NCBI RefSeq assembly: GCF_900102785.1
Contig: NZ_FNGC01000010.1
Coordinates: 1 to 64,000, forward strand
Direction: 5' to 3'
Source of the DNA: Arthrobacter sp. ok362
GTDB lineage: Bacteria > Actinomycetota > Actinomycetes > Actinomycetales > Micrococcaceae
DNA length: 64,000 nucleotides
Shown: positions 16,669-26,052 of the stretch, one piece after another
How the letters are laid out: each line of letters starts with the position of its first letter
How positions within the stretch are numbered: position 1 is the stretch's first letter
Translations under genes and position numbers: made by a program
Notes under the pieces: model-generated
The model's database searches: none
What the model saw: only the letters and a program-made list of their open reading frames with translations
Told to the model about the DNA's origin: nothing

Positions 16669-17811
16669 CTAGAGGTTTCCGGTGGCGATGCGGAGCATGC
16701 GCCGCAGCGGCTCGGCGGCGCCCCACAGCAGCTGGTCGCCGACCGTGAACGCGCTGATGTACTCCGGACCCATCTCCAGCTTGCGGATCCGGCCGACAGG
16801 GATGTCCAGGGTGCCGGACGCCGCCACGGGCGTGAGCTCGGCCATCGAGGCTTCCTTGGTGTTCGGCACCACGCGGGCCCACTGGTTGTCCGCGTCCACG
16901 AGCTTCTCGATTTCGGCCACCGAGAGGTCCTCGCGCAGCTTGAGGGTCAGGGCCTGGGAGTGCGAGCGCATCGCACCGATCCGGACGCACAGGCCGTCCA
17001 TGATGATCCGATTCCCGGCGGAGGTGCCAAGGATCTTGTTCGTCTCCACCCCGGCCTTCCACTCTTCTTTGGACTGGCCGTTGCCGAGGTCCGCATCGAT
17101 CCAGGGGATCAGGGAACCGGCCAGCGGGACGCCGAACTGCGTGGCGTCGATGCCGGAACGCTGGTGCGCCAGGACCTTCCGGTCGATCTCCAGGATCGCC
17201 GACGCCGGGTCGTCCAGTTCGGTGCTCACCTCGGCGTTGAGGCTGCCGAACTGGTTCAGCAGCTCACGCATGTGGCGCGCCCCGCCGCCGGAAGCCGCCT
17301 GGTACGTCATGGACGTGCCCCACTCGACGAGGTCGTTCTTGAACAGCCCGCCCAGTCCCATCAGCATGCACGACACGGTGCAGTTGCCCCCGATGTAGTC
17401 CTTCACCCCGCCGGAGAGGCCGGCGTCGATGACGTCCCGGTTGATGGGGTCCAACACGATGATGGAGTCCTCGTTCATGCGCAGCGTGGAGGCAGCATCG
17501 ATCCAGAGGCCGTCCCAGCCGCGGCTGCGGAGCTCGCCGTGGACCTGCTTGGTGTAGTCCCCGCCCTGGGCGGTGACAATAATGGGCAGCTTCGCCAGCG
17601 TCTCGAGGTCGAACGCGTCCTCGAGCTTGCCGGCCGCGCCCGCGGCGGCACCCGCAATGGCCGGGGCGGCACCGCCCGCGTTCGAGGTGGAGAAGAAGAC
17701 CGGGTTGATGGTGGCGAAGTCGCCCTCGTCCTGCATGCGCTGCATCAGGACGGAACCGACCATGCCACGCCAACCGACCAGGCCGACGGACGGGGTAGCT
17801 GCTGTAGTCAT
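16669..17811 (-). CDS. asd: Aspartate-semialdehyde dehydrogenase, gammaproteobacterial-type
   Basis: The protein has 380 residues and makes aspartate semialdehyde from aspartyl phosphate for lysine/diaminopimelate, threonine and methionine synthesis. The NADP-binding start [18 protein letters not shown], catalytic Cys144 in [15 protein letters not shown], and [15 protein letters not shown] are all present. It closely resembles the E. coli Asd as I recall it, including the C-terminal [20 protein letters not shown], and not the shorter Gram-positive/mycobacterial form. No lysC lies next to it. A TAAACT box exactly 6 nt before ATG 17811 predicts a leaderless mRNA. Confidence 0.95.
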   Translation of the reverse strand: MTTAATPSVGLVGWRGMVGSVLMQRMQDEGDFATINPVFFSTSNAGGAAPAIAGAAAGAAGKLEDAFDLETLAKLPIIVTAQGGDYTKQVHGELRSRGWDGLWIDAASTLRMNEDSIIVLDPINRDVIDAGLSGGVKDYIGGNCTVSCMLMGLGGLFKNDLVEWGTSMTYQAASGGGARHMRELLNQFGSLNAEVSTELDDPASAILEIDRKVLAHQRSGIDATQFGVPLAGSLIPWIDADLGNGQSKEEWKAGVETNKILGTSAGNRIIMDGLCVRIGAMRSHSQALTLKLREDLSVAEIEKLVDADNQWARVVPNTKEASMAELTPVAASGTLDIPVGRIRKLEMGPEYISAFTVGDQLLWGAAEPLRRMLRIATGNL

Positions 17812-17817
17812 GGGCCC

Positions 17818-17823
17818 AGTTTA
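17818..17823 (-). promoter_or_regulatory. -10 box TAAACT, leaderless asd
   Basis: On the minus strand TAAACT lies exactly 6 nt before ATG 17811. Confidence 0.6.
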
Positions 17824-17865
17824 GACTTCACAGCCCGCCCGGCGCAGTCGGTTACGTCACGGGTG

Positions 17866-18084
17866 TTATTCGCCGCGCGGCTCTTCCAGCAACGCCGCCT
17901 TGCGCCGGCGCAGCGCAAAGACCGCCCCGAAGGTGAAGACCTGGGTCACCACCACCAGCACGATCGCCCCGAGGATCTTGTTGCCGCCCAGGATCATGGT
18001 CAGGCCCACGATGGCCGAGAGCAGCGCGAGCAGGGGCAGGAGCATGTACCCCAGGACAAAGAGTGTCTCGGGCTTCCGCAGCAT
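17866..18084 (-). CDS. Small two-helix membrane protein, thyA-folA operon
   Basis: From ATG 18084 the protein has 72 residues ([13 protein letters not shown]...). That ATG overlaps the folA TGA by one base (TGATG), so coupling with folA makes it a better start than the GTG 24 nt upstream. Two hydrophobic helices are separated by GGNK, with a basic then acidic tail FALRRRKAALLEEPRGE. No known domain. It is the last gene of thyA-folA-orf; a link to folate metabolism is positional only. Confidence 0.65.
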   Translation of the reverse strand: MLRKPETLFVLGYMLLPLLALLSAIVGLTMILGGNKILGAIVLVVVTQVFTFGAVFALRRRKAALLEEPRGE

Positions 18085-18677
18085 CACTTGGCCTCCGTCC
18101 GGCGCCACAGCGTGATCCGGTAGCGGGTGCCGTTGGCGGAGGTCAGCCAGCCGTTGGCCGGGAGGCTGGCGGAGGCGGTCCAGTCGTAGCCGAGTTCGGG
18201 AGCGAAGGTGTCCCCTTCGGCGGTGGTGTCGATTGTGGTTACGACGGCCACGTCGGCAAGGTCCAGCGCCTGCGCAAAGATCTCGCCGCCGCCAATGATC
18301 CAGACGGTCTCATGGCCGGGAACGAACTGGGATTCGAGCAAAGCGTCGTCGAGCGACGCGACCGCGACGGCGCCGTCCGCGCCGGGGGTGTCCCGCCAGG
18401 CGGCCTGGCGGGTGATGACGATGTTAGTCCGGCCGGGCAGCGGGCGGTACTGGTCCGGGAATGACTCCCAGGTCTTGCGTCCCATGACGACCGGGTGGCC
18501 GGAGGTGAGGCTGCTGAAGTGCCTCATGTCCTCGGGCAGGTGCCACGGCATGGCGCCGGCGTGGCCGATGACCCCGGTGCTGGTCTGGGCCCAGACCAGC
18601 CCCAGCCCAGTGGTGGACGCGCGGAGTTGTTCAGTGAAATCGGCGGGCTGCACGCCCGGGGTGTCTTCGTTGCTCAT
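18084..18677 (-). CDS. folA: Dihydrofolate reductase
   Basis: The protein has 197 residues and reduces dihydrofolate to tetrahydrofolate with NADPH. The active site is clear: [20 protein letters not shown] (Trp and the catalytic acidic residue), then [12 protein letters not shown], then [14 protein letters not shown] for cofactor binding. An N-terminal extension of about 20 residues precedes the usual DHFR start. It overlaps the thyA 3' end by 4 bp, and the two form the classical pair in which ThyA produces the dihydrofolate that FolA recycles. Confidence 0.95.
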   Translation of the reverse strand: MSNEDTPGVQPADFTEQLRASTTGLGLVWAQTSTGVIGHAGAMPWHLPEDMRHFSSLTSGHPVVMGRKTWESFPDQYRPLPGRTNIVITRQAAWRDTPGADGAVAVASLDDALLESQFVPGHETVWIIGGGEIFAQALDLADVAVVTTIDTTAEGDTFAPELGYDWTASASLPANGWLTSANGTRYRITLWRRTEAK

Positions 18678-19477
18678 ACGGCTATCGGGGCCTTAATCGT
18701 CGGGTGGTGCTGGTAGCCGACCACCTCGAAGTCCTCGAGGGTGTAGTCGAAGATGGAGTCCGGCTTGCGGGTGATGTTCAGCTGGGGGTAGTCGTAGGGC
18801 TCGCGGGCGAGCTGCTTGAGGACTTGGTCCATGTGGTTGTCATAGATGTGGACATCCCCGCCTGTCCAGACGAATTCGCCCGGTTCCAGGCCCGTCTGCT
18901 GCGCGATCATGCGCGTCAGCAGGGCGTAGGACGCAATGTTGAACGGCACGCCCAGGAAGGTGTCCGCCGAGCGCTGGTACAGCTGGCAGGAGAGCTTGCC
19001 GTCGGCGACGTAGAACTGGAAGAACGCGTGGCACGGGGGCAGCGCCATGTCCTTGAGTTCGGAGACGTTCCAGGCCGAGACAATGTGCCGGCGCGAGTCC
19101 GGGTTGGACTTCAGGTTCTCGATGAGTTCGGCGATCTGGTCGATGTGGCCGCCGTCGGGCGTGGGCCAGGAGCGCCACTGGACCCCGTAAACGGGACCGA
19201 GTTCGCCGTCGGCGTCGGCCCATTCGTCCCAGATGGTGACGCCCTGGTCCTGCATCCATTTGACGTTCGTGTCGCCGCGGAGGAACCAGAGCAGCTCCAC
19301 GGCCACGGACTTGAAGTGTACCCGTTTGGTGGTGATGAGCGGGAAGCTCTTGCTCAGGTCAAAGCGGAGCTGGCGGCCAAAAACGCTGAGGGTGCCAGTT
19401 CCGGTACGGTCTGATTTGTGCGTGCCGTGCTCGAGGACGTCGCGCAGGAGGTCTTCATAGGGCGTAGGAATGCTCAC
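18674..19477 (-). CDS. thyA: Thymidylate synthase
   Basis: The protein has 267 residues and converts dUMP to dTMP with methylenetetrahydrofolate. The signature [12 protein letters not shown] contains the nucleophilic Cys. [17 protein letters not shown] and [13 protein letters not shown] bind substrate and folate, and the C-terminus ends near PIAV as usual. The GTG start at 19477 has no ribosome binding site but has TAGACT exactly 6 nt upstream, so the mRNA is probably leaderless. It is the first gene of the thyA-folA-small membrane protein operon. Confidence 0.97.
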   Translation of the reverse strand: MSIPTPYEDLLRDVLEHGTHKSDRTGTGTLSVFGRQLRFDLSKSFPLITTKRVHFKSVAVELLWFLRGDTNVKWMQDQGVTIWDEWADADGELGPVYGVQWRSWPTPDGGHIDQIAELIENLKSNPDSRRHIVSAWNVSELKDMALPPCHAFFQFYVADGKLSCQLYQRSADTFLGVPFNIASYALLTRMIAQQTGLEPGEFVWTGGDVHIYDNHMDQVLKQLAREPYDYPQLNITRKPDSIFDYTLEDFEVVGYQHHPTIKAPIAV

Positions 19478-19483
19478 GGTTCC

Positions 19484-19489
19484 AGTCTA
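19484..19489 (-). promoter_or_regulatory. -10 box TAGACT, leaderless thyA
   Basis: On the minus strand TAGACT lies exactly 6 nt before GTG 19477. Confidence 0.65.
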
Positions 19490-19509
19490 CTGAGAACTCG
19501 CTGGCTCCC

Positions 19510-19914
19510 TTATTCGTGTGACCATCCCTGTCTCGCTCGGAGGATCTCCAGCAGGGCGGCGTCGTCCAGGCCGGCATTGCGGCCTTCCGCAATGTAGCGG
19601 TCGACGGCGGCGAGCACCTCCGCGGTGGCGGCCTCTTGCCCATGGGCGTCCGTACGGGCCGGCGGGGCAGGCGTCCCCGCGACCACCGTGCCGTTGCGCC
19701 GCCGGGTTTCGATCAGTCCCGCCAGTTCGAGTTCCTTGTAGGCCCGCGCGACCGTCCCGGCCGCCAGACCCAAGTCCGATGCAAGGCTGCGGACTGTCGG
19801 CAGCCGGATTCCCGGTGCCAGCGTCCCGACTGTGATGAGGGAGGCGATCTGCGCCCGGATCTGTTCGAAGGGGGGAACAGGCGAACGCAGGTTGACGGAG
19901 ATCCCTGCGTTCAC
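19510..19914 (-). CDS. GntR-family regulator, short YtrA type
   Basis: The protein has 134 residues from GTG 19914, which overlaps the stop of the upstream membrane protein gene by 4 bp. The GntR winged helix is typical: PPFEQIRAQIASLITVGTLAPGIRLPTVRSLASDLGLAAGTVARAYKELELAGLIETRRRNGTVV. Only a short C-terminal tail of helices follows, as in the YtrA subfamily, which dimerises without a separate ligand domain. YtrA members usually control a neighbouring membrane transport operon that contains them. Here that would be the 552-residue protein, through the palindrome at 21596-21613. Confidence 0.9.
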   Translation of the reverse strand: MNAGISVNLRSPVPPFEQIRAQIASLITVGTLAPGIRLPTVRSLASDLGLAAGTVARAYKELELAGLIETRRRNGTVVAGTPAPPARTDAHGQEAATAEVLAAVDRYIAEGRNAGLDDAALLEILRARQGWSHE

Positions 19915-21569
19915 GTGGCTGGCTCCTTGTCCGGCCGCCGAAGTTGAGCTGACCGTGCCCGGGCCAGCGTACGGACAGGGATGACGGCGATGACCATGGC
20001 CGCGGCGCCCAGCACAGAGCCTGCCAGGGTTGCCGGCCACCACGTTCCGGCGGCCGGATTGACGGCATTCCCGAACGCGTCCGGCCCGAACACTGCCGCC
20101 CACGCCAGGCTCTGGGTCAACAACAGGACACCGGCCTGGGCGGTGAGGGCGGCCGCGAGGGTCCGCACTGTCCGGTGGAGGGTGACCGCGCGCAGGGCAG
20201 CGTCCAGGCCGCGCGGGGCGTCGCGAACACCTTGGCGGAACCTGGCCGTGAGGAACGCCGGGAGGGAGGCAGCGCAGGCCCCGGCCGTGAGCAGCCCGGC
20301 CGGAACCCAGCCCGGTCCTTCGGCGAGGCGTGCCTGCCCCACCGCCGTGACGCCCAGGACGGCAAGGAAGACGAGCAGCGCCAGGACAGCCGTGGTCAGC
20401 AGGGCGGGGCTCACCGGTTGCCGCGGCCAGCCGCGCGGCGCTTGGGGACTTCCGTAGTTGTGCTGCAACAGGAACTCGCCGGCGGCAATGACCAGCAGCA
20501 CGGAAGCGGCCGTGAGCGCCACGACGCCCGCGACACCGTAGCTGGCAGCCATGAGGAGCTGGGCGAGGAAGACGCCGGCGACCAGGGGCACAGCGGCCGC
20601 CAGCCCCAGCAGCGCCCCGAGGGACGAGACCAGCCTAGCGGCCGGGTGCTGGCGGCCGGTGGCGACCCCTGATTCCGGCCGGTTCCGGACGCCCAGGGTG
20701 GCGGCCGCGAGCCGAGGGGGCCGCCACCACCACATGACGAGGAGGACCGCGGTTGCCGCGAGGCCGGCGAAATTCGTCCACGACGTCAGCCCCTGAGCGG
20801 GATCGGGACGGGTCGCGAAATTCCCCGCGATGACCGCCAGCCCGGCAGCCACCGTGGACACTGTGCGCAGCAGCCGGTTCATCGCGATGGTCCGCAGTAC
20901 AGCGTTGTCGGCGGCGTCGAGGGACTCCAGCTGGCGGCGGCGGGCGATCAGCCACAAAACCAGCCACGTCCCGACGGCCAGCACCAGCAGGGCGCCGCCG
21001 AGCCAGGCGGCCACTTCCGGTCCGGGGATGCGGCCGTCGCCTCCGGCTGTGTAGTAGTAGTTGTTGTACTGATCGTCGCTGACCGTGGTGGGAGCCACGG
21101 CCGCAAATCCGGGCAGCGTGGCGGCCCGGGCGATGGCCGCGGCGGCCGAGACGAAGATCGCAGCCGTGGTCAATGCCAGCCTGCGGGGCACGAAGTCTCT
21201 GATACCCCGCACGGACAGCACGGCCTCCCGCCGCATCCGCCGCGGACCCGGGTAACTGACCTGGCCCAGGGCGTGCACGGTCAGGCAGCCCAGGACCGGC
21301 CATGCCAGCGCCGGGACGATCGACTCGGCGCTCACCACGGCGACGGCCGCTGACGGATTGGCCGGGATGATGCCCAGAGTCATGGCGCCCTGGAGCGAGC
21401 TCGCCAGCCAGCCGATCACACCCACCCACAGCCCGTGCTCCGACACGCTCTGCGGCGAGGTTCCGGCCCCGGGAGGCCAGATCACCCACCGGAGCACGGC
21501 ATAGACGAGCAGTGCTGCGATCGCCGGGCCGAGCAGCAGCATCGGCGGCAGGTAGAACAGGACCGGCAT
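19911..21569 (-). CDS. Large polytopic membrane protein of unknown function with internal duplication
   Basis: From ATG 21569 (GGGGG upstream; TTG 21581 is an alternative) the protein has 552 residues and about a dozen hydrophobic segments. No ATPase or transporter signature is visible. The two halves look related: LDAADNAVLRTIAMNRLLRT in the first half aligns with LDAALRAVTLHRTVRT in the second. Each is preceded by a hydrophobic segment and an Arg-rich loop (IARRRQ, TARFRQ) and followed by another hydrophobic segment. A tyrosine-rich extracytoplasmic stretch DDQYNNYYYTAGG lies in the first half. It is co-transcribed with a YtrA-type GntR regulator, a position normally held by ABC transporter genes. 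Confidence 0.75.
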   Translation of the reverse strand: MPVLFYLPPMLLLGPAIAALLVYAVLRWVIWPPGAGTSPQSVSEHGLWVGVIGWLASSLQGAMTLGIIPANPSAAVAVVSAESIVPALAWPVLGCLTVHALGQVSYPGPRRMRREAVLSVRGIRDFVPRRLALTTAAIFVSAAAAIARAATLPGFAAVAPTTVSDDQYNNYYYTAGGDGRIPGPEVAAWLGGALLVLAVGTWLVLWLIARRRQLESLDAADNAVLRTIAMNRLLRTVSTVAAGLAVIAGNFATRPDPAQGLTSWTNFAGLAATAVLLVMWWWRPPRLAAATLGVRNRPESGVATGRQHPAARLVSSLGALLGLAAAVPLVAGVFLAQLLMAASYGVAGVVALTAASVLLVIAAGEFLLQHNYGSPQAPRGWPRQPVSPALLTTAVLALLVFLAVLGVTAVGQARLAEGPGWVPAGLLTAGACAASLPAFLTARFRQGVRDAPRGLDAALRAVTLHRTVRTLAAALTAQAGVLLLTQSLAWAAVFGPDAFGNAVNPAAGTWWPATLAGSVLGAAAMVIAVIPVRTLARARSAQLRRPDKEPAT

Positions 21570-21595
21570 GAAATCCCCCAAGATTCAGCAGTAAT

Positions 21596-21613
21596 GTATC
21601 AAGCTATTGATAC
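21596..21613. promoter_or_regulatory. Perfect 18-bp palindromic operator of the GntR operon
   Basis: GTATCAAGCTATTGATAC (arms GTATCAA/TTGATAC, 4-bp spacer) lies 27-44 bp upstream of the membrane protein ATG. It is strikingly AT-rich for this genome. Position and symmetry fit an autoregulatory YtrA/GntR operator; the link to this regulator is inferred. Confidence 0.6.
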
Positions 21614-21647
21614 AAACTAGGCCTGCGGGCCCCGGGGGTCAAGGACC

Positions 21648-22631
21648 TCAGTCGTCGAACGGCTTGAACCGCTCCACCCCAACTATTTTGTTCTTGCTGT
21701 GGTGCGCCACATGGCACACGATGATCTCGCCCGGCGCCAGATACGGGTCCGAGGACGGCAGCCGATCCCGGAGGCGGGAGTTCATGTGCTTTGCGAGCTG
21801 TTTCAGGACGGTCGGCAGTGCCGGGCGGTGCGTACACACGGCCACGGCCCGCTGCTTGTCGAACAGCGCCTCGACGACGGCGGCCGTCTTCTGCGGGCTG
21901 CGGCCGTGCCGGTGTTCGGTGAGGGCCTCGTTGAGCTTCACCTTGGCGTCGGCCGCCTTTACGTACGGCGCGATGGTGGCCACGCACCGCAGCCACGGGC
22001 TTGAAACGATCCGCGCGGGCTTCCACGCCTGCAGGAGCCGCCCCACCGCCTGCGCCTGCCGCATGCCGGTGGCGGCCAGCGGGCGGTCGCCCTCGGCCTT
22101 GGACCACGAAGAGCGGGGTTTGGCCTTCGCATGGCGCACGATCAGCAGCGGCCAGGTCTCCAGTTCCCCGCGGTCGTGGGCGTTCACGAGGTGCTGGAGC
22201 GGTTCGATGTCGCTCGGGTTGCTCAGGAGGCGGGCCGCCTTCTCGGGCGGGCACCACATGACGCTGTCGACTTCACTGCCGTCCGGCAGCAAGGCAGCGC
22301 CGTCGACGTCGACCGCCCAGTAGTGGACCACCTTCAGCCCGGCCGCCACGTGGTAGTGGATGGGCGGAAGCGGGATCCCCAGAGGAGCGCTGAGCCCGAT
22401 CTCCTCCTCCACCTCGCGGACGGCGCACTCCGGGATGGTCTCGCCGGGGTCGATTTTGCCCTTCGGCCAGGACCAGTCGTCATAGCGCGGGCGGTGAATC
22501 AGCAGGACCTCAAGCTGGTCCTTGGTTGCCGAATTGAAGCGCCAAGGGATGGCGCCTGCAGCCGTGACGGCAACCTCTTCGCCGGGATGGTCAGCCTGGT
22601 CCGCAACCAGGGCATCGCTGCTCACACTCAC
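21648..22631 (-). CDS. NUDIX hydrolase fused to histidine phosphatase (MutT1-like)
   Basis: From GTG 22631 the protein has 327 residues; GTG 22625 is a close alternative. The N-terminal NUDIX box is complete (GKIDPGETIPECAVREVEEEIG, matching Gx5Ex7REUxEExGU). The C-terminal SixA-like histidine phosphatase has LLIVRHAKAKPRSSW and a late VCTHRPALP histidine. This two-domain layout is that of mycobacterial MutT1, which acts on 8-oxo-GTP/dGTP and on diadenosine polyphosphates. It starts 5 bp after the ppk stop and is surely co-transcribed with it, so a role linked to nucleotide and polyphosphate turnover is plausible. Confidence 0.9.
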   Translation of the reverse strand: MSVSSDALVADQADHPGEEVAVTAAGAIPWRFNSATKDQLEVLLIHRPRYDDWSWPKGKIDPGETIPECAVREVEEEIGLSAPLGIPLPPIHYHVAAGLKVVHYWAVDVDGAALLPDGSEVDSVMWCPPEKAARLLSNPSDIEPLQHLVNAHDRGELETWPLLIVRHAKAKPRSSWSKAEGDRPLAATGMRQAQAVGRLLQAWKPARIVSSPWLRCVATIAPYVKAADAKVKLNEALTEHRHGRSPQKTAAVVEALFDKQRAVAVCTHRPALPTVLKQLAKHMNSRLRDRLPSSDPYLAPGEIIVCHVAHHSKNKIVGVERFKPFDD

Positions 22632-22636
22632 GATCC

Positions 22637-24901
22637 CTACCGCAGGCTGGTCGAGCGCTGGCGGGAGCGGGAAGCGAGCAGCCAGGACTGGACGTCCTTG
22701 AGGTTCTGGCCGTCTTCTGCCAGGTGGTGGCGGGTCCATTCGCCCTGCCTGTCCAAATGCCAGCTGGCGGTTTCCGGAACCATGTAACGGTTGAGTAGAT
22801 CCAGGACATAGCTCGTGTCGTCGCCGCTTGTCAGCTGCACGAGGGCCTCCACCCGGCGGTCGAGGTTGCGGTGCATCATGTCGGCCGAGCCGATGTAGAC
22901 CACCGGGTCCCCGGCATTGGCGAAGGCGAAGACGCGGGAGTGCTCCAGGAAGCGGCCCAGCACGGAGCGGACCGTGATGTTCTCGCTCAGGCCGGGAACG
23001 CCGGGCCGCAGGGAGCAGATGCCGCGGACAATGACGTCCACCTGCACCCCGGCCTGGGACGCGCGGTACAGGGAATCGATGATGGCCTCGTCCACCATCG
23101 AATTGACCTTGATCTGGACGCGCGCGGCGATGCCGGCGCGGGCGTTCCTGATCTCGGTTTCGATCCTGTCGATCAGCCCGGACCGGACCGAGCGCGGCGC
23201 CACGAGCAGCCGCTTGAACGTGGACTTCGGCGCGTACCCGGAGAGCTGGTTGAACAGCTTCGACAGGTCTTCGCCGACCTGTTCGTTCGCCGTCAGCAGG
23301 CCCAGGTCCTCGTAGTAGCGGGCCGTGCGCGGGTGGTAGTTGCCGGTGCCGATGTGGCAGTAGCGGCGCAGCCCGTCCACTTCCTGGCGGACCACGAGGG
23401 AGAGCTTGCAGTGGGTCTTCAGGCCCACGATGCCGTACACCACATGGACGCCGGCCTGTTCCAGTTTCCGGGCCCAGGAGATGTTGGCCTGCTCATCGAA
23501 GCGGGCCTTGATCTCCACGAGGGCCAGGACCTGCTTGCCGGCCTCGGCGGCGTCGATCAGTGCATCGACAATCGGGGAGTCCCCGGAGGTGCGGTACAGG
23601 GTCTGCTTGATGGCCTGGACTTTCGGGTCCGCGGCCGCCTGTTCCAGGAACGCCTGGACGGACGTGGAGAAGGAGTCGTACGGGTGGTGCAGGAGGATGT
23701 CCCGCCGCCGCATGGCCGCAAAGACGTTGGCCGCCTTGGAGGTTTCCGATTCGTTGAGGTACCGCGAGGTGTGCGGGACGTGCTTGGGGTAGTGCAGATC
23801 CGCCCGGTCGATCCCGGCAATCACCGAGAGCCCGCGCAGGTCCAGCGGCGCCGGAACGGAGTAGACCTCGGATTCCTCGACGCCGAGCTCGCGGATCAGC
23901 AGGGCACGGATGTTCGGGTTGATGTCATTGGTGACCTCAAGCCGGACCGGCGGCCCGAACCGGCGGCGCAGGAGTTCCTTCTCCAACGCCTGCAGGAGGT
24001 TCTCGGCGTCGTCCTCTTCGACCTCGACGTCCTCGTTGCGGGTCACACGGAAGATGTGGTGCTCCAGGACCTCCATGCCGGCGAACAGCTGGTCCAGGTG
24101 CACGGCGATGACTTCCTCGAGCGCGATGAACCGTGCCACACGCCCGGGGACGGAACCGGCGCGGGCGCCGTCGATGGAGATCAGGCGGGGGAGCTGGTCA
24201 GGGACCTTGACACGGGCGAAGAGCTCCTTGTCGCTGACCGGGTTGCGGACCACCACGGCGAGGTTCAGGGACAGTCCGGAAATGTAGGGGAACGGGTGCG
24301 CCGGATCCACGGCAAGCGGCGTCAGGATCGGGAAGACCTTTTCCGCGAACATGGCACTGAGCTGGTCCTTGGCCTGAGAGTCGAGTTCCTCCCAGTGCAT
24401 GAGGTGGATGTGCTCGTACGCAAGGGCGGGACGGATCTGTTCGGCGTAGACCCGGGCGTGGCGCTGCTGCAGCCGGTGGGCCTCCTCGCCGATCTGCTCC
24501 AAAACCTGCATGGGGCTCAGCCCGGCGGGGGAGGGGACCGCGAGGCCCGTGGCGATCCGTCGCTTCAGCCCGGCCACCCGGACCATGAAGAACTCGTCCA
24601 GGTTGGAGGCAAAGATGGACAGGAAGCTGACCCGCTCCAGCAGATACAGGTTGGGGTCTTCGGCCAGTTCCAGGACCCGGGCGTTGAAGGCGAGCCAGCT
24701 CAGCTCCCGGTCCAGGAACCGGTCGGGGCGGATGTCGCCTTCCGGTTCCAGGTTCGGCGCGAACTCCGGAATGTCGATCCGGTCCTGGGTGGCGCGTGAG
24801 GCCGGCACTTCGGAGGAGCCAAAGCGCGCACGTACCGGACGCGCCCGCTTTTCCGGCGTTGCTGGTTCAGACGTGGATGTCCGGGCTGTATCCCGTGGCA
24901 T
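22637..24901 (-). CDS. ppk: Polyphosphate kinase 1
   Basis: The protein has 754 residues and reversibly polymerises the gamma-phosphate of ATP into polyphosphate. The N-terminal region has [20 protein letters not shown]. The phospholipase-D-like catalytic domains carry [36 protein letters not shown], the autophosphorylated histidine (His497 in [11 protein letters not shown]), and [19 protein letters not shown]. About 50 basic, Ser/Thr-rich residues precede the conserved start. The ATG 24901 is preceded by GAGGAG. The downstream NUDIX-phosphatase gene follows after 5 bp. Confidence 0.97.
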   Translation of the reverse strand: MPRDTARTSTSEPATPEKRARPVRARFGSSEVPASRATQDRIDIPEFAPNLEPEGDIRPDRFLDRELSWLAFNARVLELAEDPNLYLLERVSFLSIFASNLDEFFMVRVAGLKRRIATGLAVPSPAGLSPMQVLEQIGEEAHRLQQRHARVYAEQIRPALAYEHIHLMHWEELDSQAKDQLSAMFAEKVFPILTPLAVDPAHPFPYISGLSLNLAVVVRNPVSDKELFARVKVPDQLPRLISIDGARAGSVPGRVARFIALEEVIAVHLDQLFAGMEVLEHHIFRVTRNEDVEVEEDDAENLLQALEKELLRRRFGPPVRLEVTNDINPNIRALLIRELGVEESEVYSVPAPLDLRGLSVIAGIDRADLHYPKHVPHTSRYLNESETSKAANVFAAMRRRDILLHHPYDSFSTSVQAFLEQAAADPKVQAIKQTLYRTSGDSPIVDALIDAAEAGKQVLALVEIKARFDEQANISWARKLEQAGVHVVYGIVGLKTHCKLSLVVRQEVDGLRRYCHIGTGNYHPRTARYYEDLGLLTANEQVGEDLSKLFNQLSGYAPKSTFKRLLVAPRSVRSGLIDRIETEIRNARAGIAARVQIKVNSMVDEAIIDSLYRASQAGVQVDVIVRGICSLRPGVPGLSENITVRSVLGRFLEHSRVFAFANAGDPVVYIGSADMMHRNLDRRVEALVQLTSGDDTSYVLDLLNRYMVPETASWHLDRQGEWTRHHLAEDGQNLKDVQSWLLASRSRQRSTSLR

Positions 24902-24989
24902 AGGGTCTCCTCAATGCTGGCGCGATGTAGCTTCAACCTTACAAGCAATCACGGCCAGATGACCCCAGATTTCGGCCCGGTCCGGGCGG

Positions 24990-26012
24990 TCATCCGCCGA
25001 CTTGACTAACGCCGTCCGGCGCGGGGGTGACAGCCGGTGAGTGCTGCTGCGGCAGCGGCGCGTACATGACGTCGACATCCCAGCGGGTGAATCCGAGCCG
25101 GCGGTAGAGGGCGACGGCGGGCGCGTTGTCGGCATCGACGTAGAGCATGACCGCGCGGAGCCCGAGGTCCTGCAGATGCCTGATGCCTGCGACGGTGAGG
25201 GCCTTGCCCAGTCCGGAGCCCTGGGCATCCGGGGTCACGCCCACCACATAAACCTCGCCGATCGCGGGGTGATCGCCGTGCCGGGGGTGGACCTTGGTCC
25301 AGTGGAACCCCAAAAGCCGGTCCGCCGCGTCCACGGCCAGCAGGAAGCCTGTGGGGTCAAACCAGGGCTCGGCCATCCGGGCGTCCAAATCGGCGGGCGT
25401 CATGTTGCCCTGCTCCGGGTGGTGGGCGAAGGCGGCCTTGTTTGCGGCCAGCCAGGCGTCCTCGTCCCGGCCGGGCACGAAGGCGCGGAGCTGTACGCCC
25501 TCCGGGAGTTGGACCTCCGGCAGGGCAGCCGCTGCCGTCATCAGCCGCATTTTCCACAGCTCGCGGACGGCGCCGTAGCCGTAGCGGGCCGCGAGGTCCG
25601 CCGCGGCCTCGTGGTTCCCGTGGGACCAGGCTTTTAGGCCCGCGAAGCCGCGGACGCTTTTCAGTTCGCCCACCAGACGGTCGCCCACGCCCTGGTTGCG
25701 GTAGCTGGGGTGGACGGCGATCTCAAGGATCCCGGTGCCGTCGGGCTCTTCGATGACGACGGCGACGCCGGCGAGGTCCTGCGCCGTCGCGGGATTCAAC
25801 TTATCGTCCGGGGCGTAGAGGGCCAAGGCCAATACCGAATGCTCGCCCGCGTCGGCGGCGCGCAGCGTGACAAGAGTCTGTTCGGACAGCGGCGGATTGC
25901 CGTCGGACTCCTCCGCCGCGGCGACCAGGCCGGCGACGTCCCGCAGCAGCCTGCTGTCCACGGTTCCTTTGAGGGCAAGTACGGGCCAGTTTTCCGGGTG
26001 CGCAGGGCTCAT
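24990..26012 (-). CDS. mshD: Mycothiol synthase (double GNAT)
   Basis: The protein has 340 residues. It acetylates Cys-GlcN-Ins with acetyl-CoA in the last step of mycothiol synthesis. Two GNAT domains are present. The N-terminal one has ILEIAVHPSYRNQGVGDRLV. The C-terminal one has GEVYVVGVTPDAQGSGLGKALTVAGIRHL and YVDADNAPAVALYRRLGF. The arrangement, size and FHWTKVHPRHGDHPAIGEVYVVGV signature match MshD. It sits between ppk and glnR, as I recall for streptomycetes. A TAGCCT box exactly 6 nt before ATG 26012 predicts a leaderless mRNA. Confidence 0.93.
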   Translation of the reverse strand: MSPAHPENWPVLALKGTVDSRLLRDVAGLVAAAEESDGNPPLSEQTLVTLRAADAGEHSVLALALYAPDDKLNPATAQDLAGVAVVIEEPDGTGILEIAVHPSYRNQGVGDRLVGELKSVRGFAGLKAWSHGNHEAAADLAARYGYGAVRELWKMRLMTAAAALPEVQLPEGVQLRAFVPGRDEDAWLAANKAAFAHHPEQGNMTPADLDARMAEPWFDPTGFLLAVDAADRLLGFHWTKVHPRHGDHPAIGEVYVVGVTPDAQGSGLGKALTVAGIRHLQDLGLRAVMLYVDADNAPAVALYRRLGFTRWDVDVMYAPLPQQHSPAVTPAPDGVSQVGG

Positions 26013-26018
26013 GGTGCA

Positions 26019-26024
26019 AGGCTA
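26019..26024 (-). promoter_or_regulatory. -10 box TAGCCT, leaderless mshD
   Basis: On the minus strand TAGCCT lies exactly 6 nt before ATG 26012. Confidence 0.6.
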
Positions 26025-26052
26025 TCGGGTGCCTGGCTGCCAGCGGCCGATT

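Noticed and set aside
22871-24799. 642-codon plus-strand frame
   Set aside because: It is antisense to ppk, whose motifs are complete. The frame is an effect of GC-rich third positions and has no domain.
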